Shown: positions 57,063-64,000 of the stretch, piece by piece | Numbering within the stretch: position 1 is the stretch's first letter | Layout of the letters: each line of letters starts with the position of its first letter | Assembly (NCBI RefSeq): GCF_009833085.1 | Contig: NZ_QRBZ01000005.1 | Span: 29,292 to 93,291 of the forward strand | From: Nitrosomonas oligotropha | GTDB lineage: Bacteria > Pseudomonadota > Gammaproteobacteria > Burkholderiales > Nitrosomonadaceae | Reading direction: 5' to 3' | DNA length: 64,000 nt | Translations under genes and position numbers: made by a program | Notes under the pieces: model-generated | The model's database searches: none | Told to the model about the DNA's origin: nothing | The model's input: the letters and a program-made list of their open reading frames with translations, nothing else

Positions 57063-57243
57063 GATTGTTTTAGCAAAGTGCGAACTATACCTGACGAACA
57101 AGGGTTTATACAAGCGATTGCAGTGAATTTTGCTGATCGAAAATTATCGCACATCATTAGCTGTGGCTACGCTTGGCATGGAAATGACCGGCTGAAAAAT
57201 ACCGGCCAGGTGACCGAATGACAAACATCGAACCGGGATTCAA

Positions 57244-58362
57244 TTAATTGGAATCTTTTTGCTCCGCTTCATCGATCCAAGATTGAACCAACGCTATTTT
57301 GTCTTTAGCGCCCAGTTGTTGAAATAGCATCAGCGATTGTTTCCAATATTCGACAGCGCGATCCAGATCGCCGCAAGTTTCGTAGATGCTTCCTAGGTTT
57401 GCGTACTGACTGGCCATGCCTTCCTTACACCCCAGCACTTTGTTGATCGCCAGCGCTTTCTCATGGTATTCGATGGCGCACTCCAGATCGCCCCGAGTTT
57501 GGTAGACGAGCCCCAGATTGCCGTAATCGCAGGCCATGCCTGCTTTATGCTTCAGCTCTTCATCGATAACCAGCGCTTTTTCATAATATTCGATGGTGCG
57601 ATTCAATTCACCGCGGGTCCAGTAGATGACTCCCAAGTTGCCGTAGGCAGCAGCTTCACCTGCACGGTTTAGCTGCAGTAAGGACAATTTCTGCACAGTC
57701 GTATAGGCATTTTCAGCCTTTTCAAGTTCGCCGATTCTTTGATAAAGATGACCGAGGTTATTCCAGCCGTCCAAATTATCCGGATCGAGTTCGGTGCTGC
57801 GTTGATAGGCAGTGAGGGCTTTTTGCGTATCGTGCAAGAAAGCCAGTGATCCGAGATGACGCAATGCTTCGGCTTCCTTGATACTTGCTTTTTTGCCTTC
57901 CTGTTTTGCCTCAGCTGCAACTCCTGCAAAAATCGCTTCCGCTTGAGTTGTATCACCTTGAGCCAGCAAATCAAGAGCTTGCTGGATATCGTACTTTTGG
58001 GCGTTTTGTTGAGTCAACGCTTGGATGGTTTCTTGTAACGTCTTGATAGTTTCAGTATCTTCTTTACGAAATTCAGATGCCAATTTCGCCGCTAATTCCG
58101 CTACCTTACTATCGTCATAGCCATAGTGATGATACGTATCGCCAAAATGCTGATTAACCGCTGCATGATCGTTTGCTGTAACAGGTGCGTTAATTTGCTT
58201 TCCCGAGTTTGGCGAATTCTGGTTCTGGATTCCTGTAGTTGAGCTGCCAGCTTGTTTTTTCTTCCAAACCCAAAAGGCCCATATCCCGCTGACTATAAGA
58301 CCAATCGAAGCGATAGCATCTTTATGCTTATCCAACCATTCGATGATTTGAGCAATTTCCAT
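57244..58362 (-). CDS. TPR-repeat protein with N-terminal membrane anchor
   Basis: A 372-residue protein. A short N-terminal helix (about 17-32, ASIGLIVSGIWAFWVW) anchors it. After a low-complexity linker and a coiled-coil-like segment (about 83-120) come at least five TPR units (about 165-355), each with the pattern YGNLG..Y...G.L..AIEYYEKAL. The repeats closest to the C-terminus are the kinesin-light-chain-like 40-residue type. Such proteins are scaffolds for protein complexes; the partner is unknown. A palindromic repeat precedes the gene. Confidence 0.85.
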   Translation of the reverse strand: MEIAQIIEWLDKHKDAIASIGLIVSGIWAFWVWKKKQAGSSTTGIQNQNSPNSGKQINAPVTANDHAAVNQHFGDTYHHYGYDDSKVAELAAKLASEFRKEDTETIKTLQETIQALTQQNAQKYDIQQALDLLAQGDTTQAEAIFAGVAAEAKQEGKKASIKEAEALRHLGSLAFLHDTQKALTAYQRSTELDPDNLDGWNNLGHLYQRIGELEKAENAYTTVQKLSLLQLNRAGEAAAYGNLGVIYWTRGELNRTIEYYEKALVIDEELKHKAGMACDYGNLGLVYQTRGDLECAIEYHEKALAINKVLGCKEGMASQYANLGSIYETCGDLDRAVEYWKQSLMLFQQLGAKDKIALVQSWIDEAEQKDSN

Positions 58363-58383
58363 TGATCTTAGCTTCGCAAGTTG

Positions 58384-58412
58384 TAGGGTGGATCAGCGTA
58401 GCGCCATCCACC
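58384..58412. repeat. Dispersed palindromic repeat element, copy 2
   Basis: GTAGGG leads into GGTGGAT (58387-58393), matched by ATCCACC (58406-58412). The lead and spacing resemble the element at 1999-2030, though the arm sequence differs. It lies in the gap between the TPR gene and the CopD fusion gene. Confidence 0.5.
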
Positions 58413-58508
58413 GGCATACAAGGGTTACATTAAATTTTTGGCGGATGGCATTTCATTGATCCGCTCTACCGCAGCGATGGTTTCATCATGTTCCGCGCGT
58501 CGCAATCG

Positions 58509-60530
58509 TCAATGCGCATGTTCCCCCGGTGGCGGCATGATTTCGCCTTCCTGGTTGAGTTGTGTTAATTGCAGCGTTAAGGCGCCGACATTCTGCCAGC
58601 CGAATCCCTCGAATTGCGCCACCCAGCGCGCACGCAGGTAGCCGAAGCGATCGGTGATGAATTCCATGTGTTGCGGGAACATGCCTTTGCCCGATAAATC
58701 CGGCACGACCCGGACGCGCCGGTACCACCAGTAGGTGTCCTTGATTTCCTGCCAGCCTTCGGTAACGATCGGGAACGGCGCGATTTCGGTAATCTGCTGC
58801 AATTGCGCATCGCTCAGTGGATGAATCGGCACTGCCAGTATTTCGGTATTGAGATCGCGGATGCGGTCATACGACGCCGCCAGCTGGAAAAAGCGCTCTT
58901 TGGCTTGCGGCCAGGCGAACAGCACCAGCAGCACATTTTTTTGCAGACGGAAATCCTTGAGATTGCCGTTGGAGCCATCGCTGGCGGAATAATTGAACAC
59001 CGGCGATGCGATCGAAGGCGTTTCGGGAACGATCATGCTGCCAAGCAGGCGGGCATCGAAACCACGCGACATGGCGTGCAGAAAATTGATCAAGTCCCAG
59101 CGGTCTTCTTCGGATAATTTATCGGCGAATCCGGGCATTTCGGTTCCCGGGATACCCTGCGACAACTGATGAAACACATTGCCGACGGTGTATTTCGCGG
59201 TATGTTGCTGGGTCAGCAAGTCGGTCGGATCGCGCAAATCGGGATCGGCGACCGGTTTGGTGCCCTTGCCTTGCGGACCGTGGCAGTTGACACAATTCTC
59301 TGCGAACAGATGGGCACCGGCGACAATGGAAATCGCATCGATCGGCACCGCCGGTTTTTTATACGTTTCCGGGAATGCTTCCACGGCCAGCGGCGGCAGC
59401 GCCAGCGCCATCGAGCTGATCCCAAGCACACCCGGCACCAGAACTTTCACTACCCCGCTCCAGTGCAATCTGGCACCCAGCCAAATCGTACCCAGCGCCA
59501 CGCCAAACAATGCCAAACCAAACCACACTTTCTCCTGCACATCCGGGTCTTCCCAGGTCGCATTGATGGAAAAACGGAACGGGTACGGCCAGTTCTCGAT
59601 CATGGCATGTTTGGCGGGCAGCGTATTGGCCAGAATGGTGGCGAACAGCACCAACAACAGCGCCAGAATGAATTCGATACGCACCCATTGCGTTAAATGC
59701 GTAGCACTGCTGATACGCGCTTTGTCTTCTTCCCGGGACAGCATGGGAAGCCACTGATAGCGCGCTTGATAGGCGATCACCAGTATGACCGCCAGAATGG
59801 CGAGTTTGATATTCAACAGCCAACCGTAAGGGCTTGCGACCAAGGCGTGGTATTTCTCGTCCACTAGGCGGTCGGTCACCATTACCCCCGTTAGCATCAA
59901 TAAAACGATCACCGGCAACGCAATCGCAGAGAATTTTTTCAGGTAATCGATGGCTGTCAGCAGCGATGTTCTACCCAGATCTGTGCGCAGATTAAACAAA
60001 ATCAGCAAGAATGCGGGCAGCGCGCCAAACCAAATACCCGCCAGCAAAATATGTATGGCATACGGCGCGATAGCTGTGAATGACATTTCATCGGCGCTCG
60101 AATGGCTCATCAAAGTGCCGGCAATGATCGGCAACGCCGCCAGAAAGGCCCATACGACATAGTGCCCGCGCACCCGGTCAAGCGGCTGAATTTTTAGTAC
60201 CGCACCTAATAACAGCATCGCCAGCAACGCACGCGCCGCCCAGATATGACCGATCTGCGTCTGTTGCACGACATCCAGCCAGACAGAGAGATTCCATGCA
60301 TTGGCGACATCCCCGGTGGCATCGCTGGCGGTGGTCGCCAAAATACCGATGAGCCCGGCGACGATCACACTCGCCAGCCAGGGAAATATCTTCTCCAGCC
60401 GCGTTATCCAGGGTGTTTCCAGAATGTCTTTGCGCTGCCAGATAATGGCGAAAAAAACACAGCTTCCAAACAAGACCAAGTTGGCGGTCAGTTGCGACCA
60501 CCGGGCAAATGCAGCAATGATTTCAATCAT
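58509..60530 (-). CDS. CopD-domain, cytochrome c and thioredoxin-fold fusion protein
   Basis: A 673-residue inner-membrane protein. Residues 1-300 form a CopD-type membrane region of about eight helices, including conserved histidines in TQIGHIWAAR, MSHSS and HILLAGIWFGALP; two more helices follow (about 336-380). A mono-heme cytochrome c domain has CVNCH (Cys413, Cys416, His417) and axial Met465 in GTEMPGF. The C-terminal part (about 508-655) looks like a thioredoxin/peroxiredoxin fold (PVFNYSASDGSNGNLKDFR, VLLVLFAW) but lacks the active-site cysteine. Its position near amo genes suggests copper or electron handling linked to ammonia oxidation. Confidence 0.85.
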   Translation of the reverse strand: MIEIIAAFARWSQLTANLVLFGSCVFFAIIWQRKDILETPWITRLEKIFPWLASVIVAGLIGILATTASDATGDVANAWNLSVWLDVVQQTQIGHIWAARALLAMLLLGAVLKIQPLDRVRGHYVVWAFLAALPIIAGTLMSHSSADEMSFTAIAPYAIHILLAGIWFGALPAFLLILFNLRTDLGRTSLLTAIDYLKKFSAIALPVIVLLMLTGVMVTDRLVDEKYHALVASPYGWLLNIKLAILAVILVIAYQARYQWLPMLSREEDKARISSATHLTQWVRIEFILALLLVLFATILANTLPAKHAMIENWPYPFRFSINATWEDPDVQEKVWFGLALFGVALGTIWLGARLHWSGVVKVLVPGVLGISSMALALPPLAVEAFPETYKKPAVPIDAISIVAGAHLFAENCVNCHGPQGKGTKPVADPDLRDPTDLLTQQHTAKYTVGNVFHQLSQGIPGTEMPGFADKLSEEDRWDLINFLHAMSRGFDARLLGSMIVPETPSIASPVFNYSASDGSNGNLKDFRLQKNVLLVLFAWPQAKERFFQLAASYDRIRDLNTEILAVPIHPLSDAQLQQITEIAPFPIVTEGWQEIKDTYWWYRRVRVVPDLSGKGMFPQHMEFITDRFGYLRARWVAQFEGFGWQNVGALTLQLTQLNQEGEIMPPPGEHAH

Positions 60531-60785
60531 GGTTTCACGATAGGATGGTTAGGGTTACTTTGACAACGCCGGTGCCGCAGGTTTCAGTCTGACATCCAAT
60601 TCGATGGATGATTCTGAAATCTCCTCGCTCAGGTAAATTTTGCAGCGTATTTTACTGTACAAAAATGTTGCAGCCTAGCTTAACACTCTGTTCCAGTATC
60701 CCAGCCGGCCGGCTGGATAGAAATTACTCGGCAGCGGCTATGTTACAGGGCGCTGTGAGTGCCGGTTAGGCCATATCTGAACATT

Positions 60786-61835
60786 CTATGGCGTGGAGAT
60801 GTGCATGACTTTACCGGCCTGCTCGATACGGAAATTCCGCAGCACATTCATGCCCAGCAAGGCATCTCCGGGCATATTGGGCATCACCATCACGTCGACT
60901 TGCGTGAGCCGGAACGATCCGAATGTGACTTCCGGTACTGTTGCGACACATGCGTTGACTTGACCGTTCGCGGTCAGCACCTGGCGTGGAGCGCATTCCC
61001 GGATACCGGCCCGGGCCGCGATTTCGGCAGAAATCGACACGACGGTTGCGCCCGTGTCGACCATAAACACCACAGGAGCGCCGTTGACGGTTCCCGAGCT
61101 GAAATAATGGCCATCCCGTGTCTGCTTCAGTTCCATTTTTCCGGAACCGATGACCTCAGCGGGCTGTTGAATCTCCTGCACACTGGCCGGTTGCGATTGG
61201 CTATAAGCGAGCGCCAATTGCACTGGCCGCAGACCGGAGCCGCTGAATTGCATTGATGTCGTGGAACCCGCGTCGACTGAGATTCCGCCAGCGACGGAAA
61301 CGATGGCGCCGTCGGTAAACCCTTTGTCCAAATTGCACCAATCCGATCCAACCAGAACCTGCATTGCGTACTTGCCAACCGGCACGCTCAGCTGAAGGGT
61401 ATTGCCTGCATGAATCGATAGTGCGAGCAGTTGCTGAACGCCGGCGGGATCCGATAGTACCGCCACCATCGGATGATCGTAGTCGTTATGGATTTCCAAT
61501 CCGGCATACAGCACATCGGTGCGTTTCATGACCGACGGGTCGATCAAATACGCCGAGCCGTGTTGCGGCAATACACCACAGCCGGTGGATCCGGTGATCG
61601 TCACAAGAGAATTGCCCGCAGGCTGGACATGAGGCTGACTGAAGGACTGAGAAGATTGGAAATACTGGAAGACGATGAGCAAGGTCAGCGCCAGAACAGT
61701 CCAGCAAAAAATATCCCTGATCACGGTTTTCCACGGCCACTGCGCAGCATGGCTTGCTGCGGATTTTTGTTCCACAGGCGGTACCTTTTCTTTATTACGT
61801 TTCCGGGGAAAATTATCTCGATCCTGGATGCTCAT
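60786..61835 (-). CDS. Membrane-anchored retropepsin-like aspartic protease
   Basis: A 349-residue protein with one N-terminal transmembrane helix (about 42-56). The C-terminal domain (about 232-349) is a single-lobe aspartic protease of clan AA: the catalytic VDTGAT begins at Val259 (Asp260), followed by the second hallmark DALLGMNVLRNF. The intervening residues 80-200 form a beta-rich domain of unknown type with three cysteines. It would face the periplasm and act as a dimer. It lies between the CopD fusion and the amo end, but on the evidence available a link to amo is only positional. Confidence 0.85.
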   Translation of the reverse strand: MSIQDRDNFPRKRNKEKVPPVEQKSAASHAAQWPWKTVIRDIFCWTVLALTLLIVFQYFQSSQSFSQPHVQPAGNSLVTITGSTGCGVLPQHGSAYLIDPSVMKRTDVLYAGLEIHNDYDHPMVAVLSDPAGVQQLLALSIHAGNTLQLSVPVGKYAMQVLVGSDWCNLDKGFTDGAIVSVAGGISVDAGSTTSMQFSGSGLRPVQLALAYSQSQPASVQEIQQPAEVIGSGKMELKQTRDGHYFSSGTVNGAPVVFMVDTGATVVSISAEIAARAGIRECAPRQVLTANGQVNACVATVPEVTFGSFRLTQVDVMVMPNMPGDALLGMNVLRNFRIEQAGKVMHISTP

Positions 61836-62078
61836 TTAATTTTTCGTCTAACCGTACCCATACTTTAGTGATCAGCGGAAGATCGGACGTATCCGGCTTG
61901 CTCAAGGGAAGATTTGTCCATCAAAACTGATATTTCTACGGATGCGGGTACTTCAACTTGAGAAAATAAGCGGTGCGATTTTTCCGCACTTCCTCACGGC
62001 AGTGAGAATACCGGGTATTCAGGATTCATTCAGCACGCAATCCATACTATGCTTCAAAAGCACCTGCGAAATATGGAT

Positions 62079-62504
62079 ATGAAAAATCTCAGCTGGATAT
62101 ATTGGATGATTGGTTTGCTGGCACTGACGGCACACGATGCCGTTTTGGCGCGCGGAGGTCATGGGCATGGACACGGTCATCATGGTCACGGCCACAGGCA
62201 TGGTCATTTTAATTTCGGCATCAATATCGGCGGATTCAATCCCGGTTTCTACGGCCCCGGCTTCTATCCCTACGGTTCTTATGCTTTCCCTGGACCCTAC
62301 TTCGCCCAGTCTCGTTACCGGTACTCACCCAGCCCGGTAGTATCGGTAACACCGCCTGTCTATATTCAGCGCGAACAATCCAGTGCAGCTCAACCGCAAG
62401 CCGGTTATTGGCACTACTGCCGGAGTCCTGAAGGCTATTACCCCACTGTTAAGAATTGCCCGGCTGACTGGATACCAGTCGCCCCGCAATCAGCGGCCCC
62501 CTAA
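62079..62504 (+). CDS. Exported histidine-glycine-rich protein
   Basis: A 141-residue protein with a signal peptide (about 1-24). The mature part starts with a metal-binding-looking GGHGHGHGHHGHGHRHGH run, then a Gly/Pro/Tyr-rich part and the C-terminal motif GYWHYCRSPEGYYPTVKNCPADW, which I have seen at the end of several small exported proteins and which may hold a disulfide. Histidine repeats suggest binding of copper, nickel or zinc in the periplasm. The start could also be at 62049 or 62073. Confidence 0.7.
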   Translation: MKNLSWIYWMIGLLALTAHDAVLARGGHGHGHGHHGHGHRHGHFNFGINIGGFNPGFYGPGFYPYGSYAFPGPYFAQSRYRYSPSPVVSVTPPVYIQREQSSAAQPQAGYWHYCRSPEGYYPTVKNCPADWIPVAPQSAAP

Positions 62505-62520
62505 TGCAAAGAGGCACAAC

Positions 62521-63066
62521 ATGTTAATCCTGAGAAATTTAATGATTGTCACGATGGCCGTCTGGTTGACGGCTTGCGCTCATCTGCCAACCGGCCCCAG
62601 CGTAATGGCGTTACCGGGTTCCGGAAAAAACTTCGATCAGTTTCGTTCGGATGAATTGGTATGCAAGCAGTATGCGTACGAGCAGGCCGATGGCAACACA
62701 CCCCGGCAAGCATCGCGGATGAGCGGTATGCAAAGCGCAACTCTAGGTGCCGGGCTGGGCGCCGCTGCCGGTGCAGCATTGGGAGGTGGTCACGGCGCAG
62801 CGGTCGGCGCCGGGATCGGTCTGTTATTCGGCAGTTTAATGGGATCGAATACAGCGGCGGCTTCGGGCTATTCCAGCCAGCAGCGCTATGACAACAGCTA
62901 TGTTCAGTGCATGTATGCCATGGGTCATCGTGTTCCCGTCGACGGCAGAATCACGGCTAACCCATCGGGCGGAAATACTATGAATAGGAAACCGGTTACA
63001 CGATCCGATCAGTTCATTCCTCCGCCACCTCCGGCAGGCAACCCGCCGCCACCGCCACCACGTTAG
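62521..63066 (+). CDS. Glycine-zipper lipoprotein
   Basis: A 181-residue protein with a lipobox (VWLTAC, lipidated Cys at about residue 17), a soluble stretch with LVCKQYAYEQADG, and a glycine-zipper membrane segment GAGLGAAAGAALGGGHGAAVGAGIG (about residues 79-105). The C-terminus is proline-rich (PPPPPAGNPPPPPPR). Such proteins occur in the outer membrane. AGAGG precedes the ATG, 17 bases after the preceding His-rich protein gene, so both are likely in one transcript ending at the terminator at 63082-63126. Confidence 0.8.
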   Translation: MLILRNLMIVTMAVWLTACAHLPTGPSVMALPGSGKNFDQFRSDELVCKQYAYEQADGNTPRQASRMSGMQSATLGAGLGAAAGAALGGGHGAAVGAGIGLLFGSLMGSNTAAASGYSSQQRYDNSYVQCMYAMGHRVPVDGRITANPSGGNTMNRKPVTRSDQFIPPPPPAGNPPPPPPR

Positions 63067-63081
63067 TTCTGCGGCTTATAC

Positions 63082-63126
63082 ATCAGTGACTTGTCATCGA
63101 CCTCCTGACAAGCCACTGATTTTTTT
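63082..63126 (+). terminator. Rho-independent terminator after the glycine-zipper lipoprotein gene
   Basis: A 15-base stem with one mismatch (63082-63096 and 63106-63120) and a 9-base loop is followed by a run of six T (63121-63126). Confidence 0.88.
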
Positions 63127-63238
63127 CTCCCTTATGGTGCTGTGATTGCTGCTAATGCGAACTCCCCGGTTCAGTACAAAAACGGTGCGCTACGGTTGTA
63201 AAGCTTTCTATCGAACGGAATAATAACGAAGACTGCTA

Positions 63239-63793
63239 TCAACTTTCCAGTTTACGCCGCTTCAACAGCCTATCGGTAAAAAATGCAATCAACAAAAACG
63301 TGATGATATAAGGTACGGATTTCAAGAACAGATCCTGATAATTGGTTACTTGTATTCGCAATGGATATTCATAGTGCAACGGCGGCACGCCCTCACCCGT
63401 AACGAATAGCGTATATTGCCCTGGATCCAGATCGAATTCCCCTTTAATGGTGCCATTGGAATGATTGGTGGAATACAGGGTTGTTACGGTATCGCTTAAA
63501 GCTTGCCCGGTGCCTCTGACAATTTTAACGACAATCGGCATGTCGCGCAGCGCTTGATCGACCAGATCCAGAACCCACAACGTTTCGCCTTCCTTTGGAA
63601 TTTCTGTACAGTACTCAGCTTCCGGATCGTATTGCGGCTGATAAGTGCTCAGATGCACCATACTGCCGGACACATTGCGCATACAAATATCGGCTTCCAA
63701 ATTTACTTTTCCATGCGCAGCCGCTAAGCCGGAATAAAACGCTACCGATAGTAGCGCTGCTGAAGTCCATATTTTTATAACTTGTTTGATCAT
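63239..63793 (-). CDS. amoD: AmoD/AmoE-type (PmoD-like) membrane-anchored copper protein
   Basis: A 184-residue periplasmic protein with a signal peptide to about residue 26 and a C-terminal membrane helix (about 155-176) with a positive tail. The conserved block includes Cys37, Met38, Met45, His47 and Cys62 (in DICMRN, SMVHLSTYQPQ and EYCTEIPKEG), the type of Cys/Met pattern that forms a CuA-like site in PmoD. AGGAGG precedes the ATG at 63793. It lies 120 bases downstream of amoB on the same strand. In nitrosomonads two paralogues (amoE = orf4, amoD = orf5) follow amoCAB; here only one is present, and which of the two it is remains open. Confidence 0.85.
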   Translation of the reverse strand: MIKQVIKIWTSAALLSVAFYSGLAAAHGKVNLEADICMRNVSGSMVHLSTYQPQYDPEAEYCTEIPKEGETLWVLDLVDQALRDMPIVVKIVRGTGQALSDTVTTLYSTNHSNGTIKGEFDLDPGQYTLFVTGEGVPPLHYEYPLRIQVTNYQDLFLKSVPYIITFLLIAFFTDRLLKRRKLES

Positions 63794-63846
63794 ATAAACC
63801 TCCTCTACTTTTTGACCCACACCGGTGAACTACAGCTTGTTTTTTA

Positions 63847-63880
63847 CTCCCGCAGTCTGCTCTAAGCAGAGCCGCGGGAG
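63847..63880. other. Strong hairpin in the amoB-amoD intergenic region
   Basis: CTCCCGC (63847-63853) pairs with GCGGGAG (63874-63880), and an inner TCTGCT (63856-63861) with AGCAGA (63865-63870), with a 3-base loop. Read on the minus strand, an A-run and not a T-run follows, so it is not a normal terminator for amoB. It may be a processing or stability element that lets the amoCAB part of the message outlast the distal gene. Confidence 0.7.
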
Positions 63881-63913
63881 AGGTTGCACTAACTACCTAG
63901 TACTCAGGTTGGA

Positions 63914-64000
63914 TCAAGGAACGATCCGGTTGTTCAGAATTTCTTTGCTTTGACCATTCCAGATCACATCGGTCAGGTTGGAGTAACGGGTGATGATTTG
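63914..64000 (-). CDS. amoB: Ammonia monooxygenase subunit B, C-terminal end
   Basis: Only the last 28 codons and the TGA stop lie in the window, read on the minus strand from base 64000. They encode ...TRYSNLTDVIWNGQSKE and end ILNNRIVP, which I recognise as the C-terminus of AmoB, the periplasmic copper-binding subunit of ammonia monooxygenase. The rest of the gene and amoC/amoA are outside the window to the right. This is the main clue to the organism. Confidence 0.88.
   Translation of the reverse strand, partial: QIITRYSNLTDVIWNGQSKEILNNRIVP

Noticed and set aside
56840..57157. A 105-codon minus-strand frame upstream of gcvT
   Set aside because: It lies entirely across the tandem glycine riboswitch; its translation has no protein-like character.

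Overview
The window looks like a chromosomal segment of a betaproteobacterial ammonia oxidiser, most likely a urease-positive Nitrosomonas of the oligotropha/ureae type. The evidence is the last 28 codons of amoB at the right edge, followed on the same strand by an AmoD/AmoE-type copper protein, together with a full urease operon, a urea transporter, cytochrome c4 and generally Nitrosomonas-like housekeeping genes. The genus is an inference from protein recognition; no 16S gene is present.

Layout. 1-5.1 kb: glutathione-dependent formaldehyde oxidation (class III alcohol dehydrogenase, S-formylglutathione hydrolase) and formate-tetrahydrofolate ligase, interrupted by a small accessory patch (1.46-3.5 kb) holding an uncharacterised two-gene mini-operon, a duplicated 3' scrap of fghA and an orphan PD-(D/E)XK nuclease. 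5.2-21.4 kb: housekeeping genes (rdgB-rph-map, cytochrome c4, hemL, thiDE, rubredoxin-gloA, apaG, rpe-gph-trpE, CBS protein, sucCD with a lipoprotein and dacB). 21.5-27.7 kb: small accessory genes, a secreted matrixin-like protease with an exported partner, a glutathione peroxidase and an OprP-like porin. 27.8-46.4 kb: a MacAB-like exporter (adaptor, ATPase, permease) and a second, orphan permease enclose about 14 kb of more A+T-rich DNA with a cluster-9 metal ABC importer, a TonB-dependent receptor preceded by a heptanucleotide repeat tract, nikR, a urea transporter and porin-ureDABC-EFG. 46.5-51.8 kb: a membrane MutS-like ATPase, a tandem-receiver LuxR regulator, an EEP-family phosphohydrolase and a PfkB kinase. 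51.9-57.1 kb: the glycine cleavage operon gcvT-gcvH-gcvPA-tpx-gcvPB behind a tandem glycine riboswitch. 57.2-64 kb: TPR protein, CopD-cytochrome c-thioredoxin-fold fusion, anchored retropepsin-like protease, His-rich and glycine-zipper exported proteins, then the downstream end of the amo operon.

How the parts fit. Urea would cross the outer membrane (porin) and inner membrane (UT-type transporter) and be hydrolysed by a nickel urease to ammonia and CO2, feeding ammonia monooxygenase and carbon fixation (rpe, gph). Nickel for urease is plausibly supplied by the TonB receptor and ABC importer next to nikR. Formaldehyde, which AMO side reactions on methane or methanol can generate, would be removed by the glutathione pathway and its formate carried into folate metabolism by Fhs, which also meets the glycine cleavage system at the one-carbon pool.

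The most unusual observations are the approximately 12-copy TTTCTGC tract just upstream of the receptor gene (a candidate phase-variable switch), the urease/nickel block lying between two permease genes that may once have been neighbours, the duplicated fghA end around the mini-operon, and several odd domain architectures (CopD-cytochrome c-redox-dead thioredoxin fold, REC-REC-HTH with a missing phospho-acceptor, membrane-anchored MutS ATPase).
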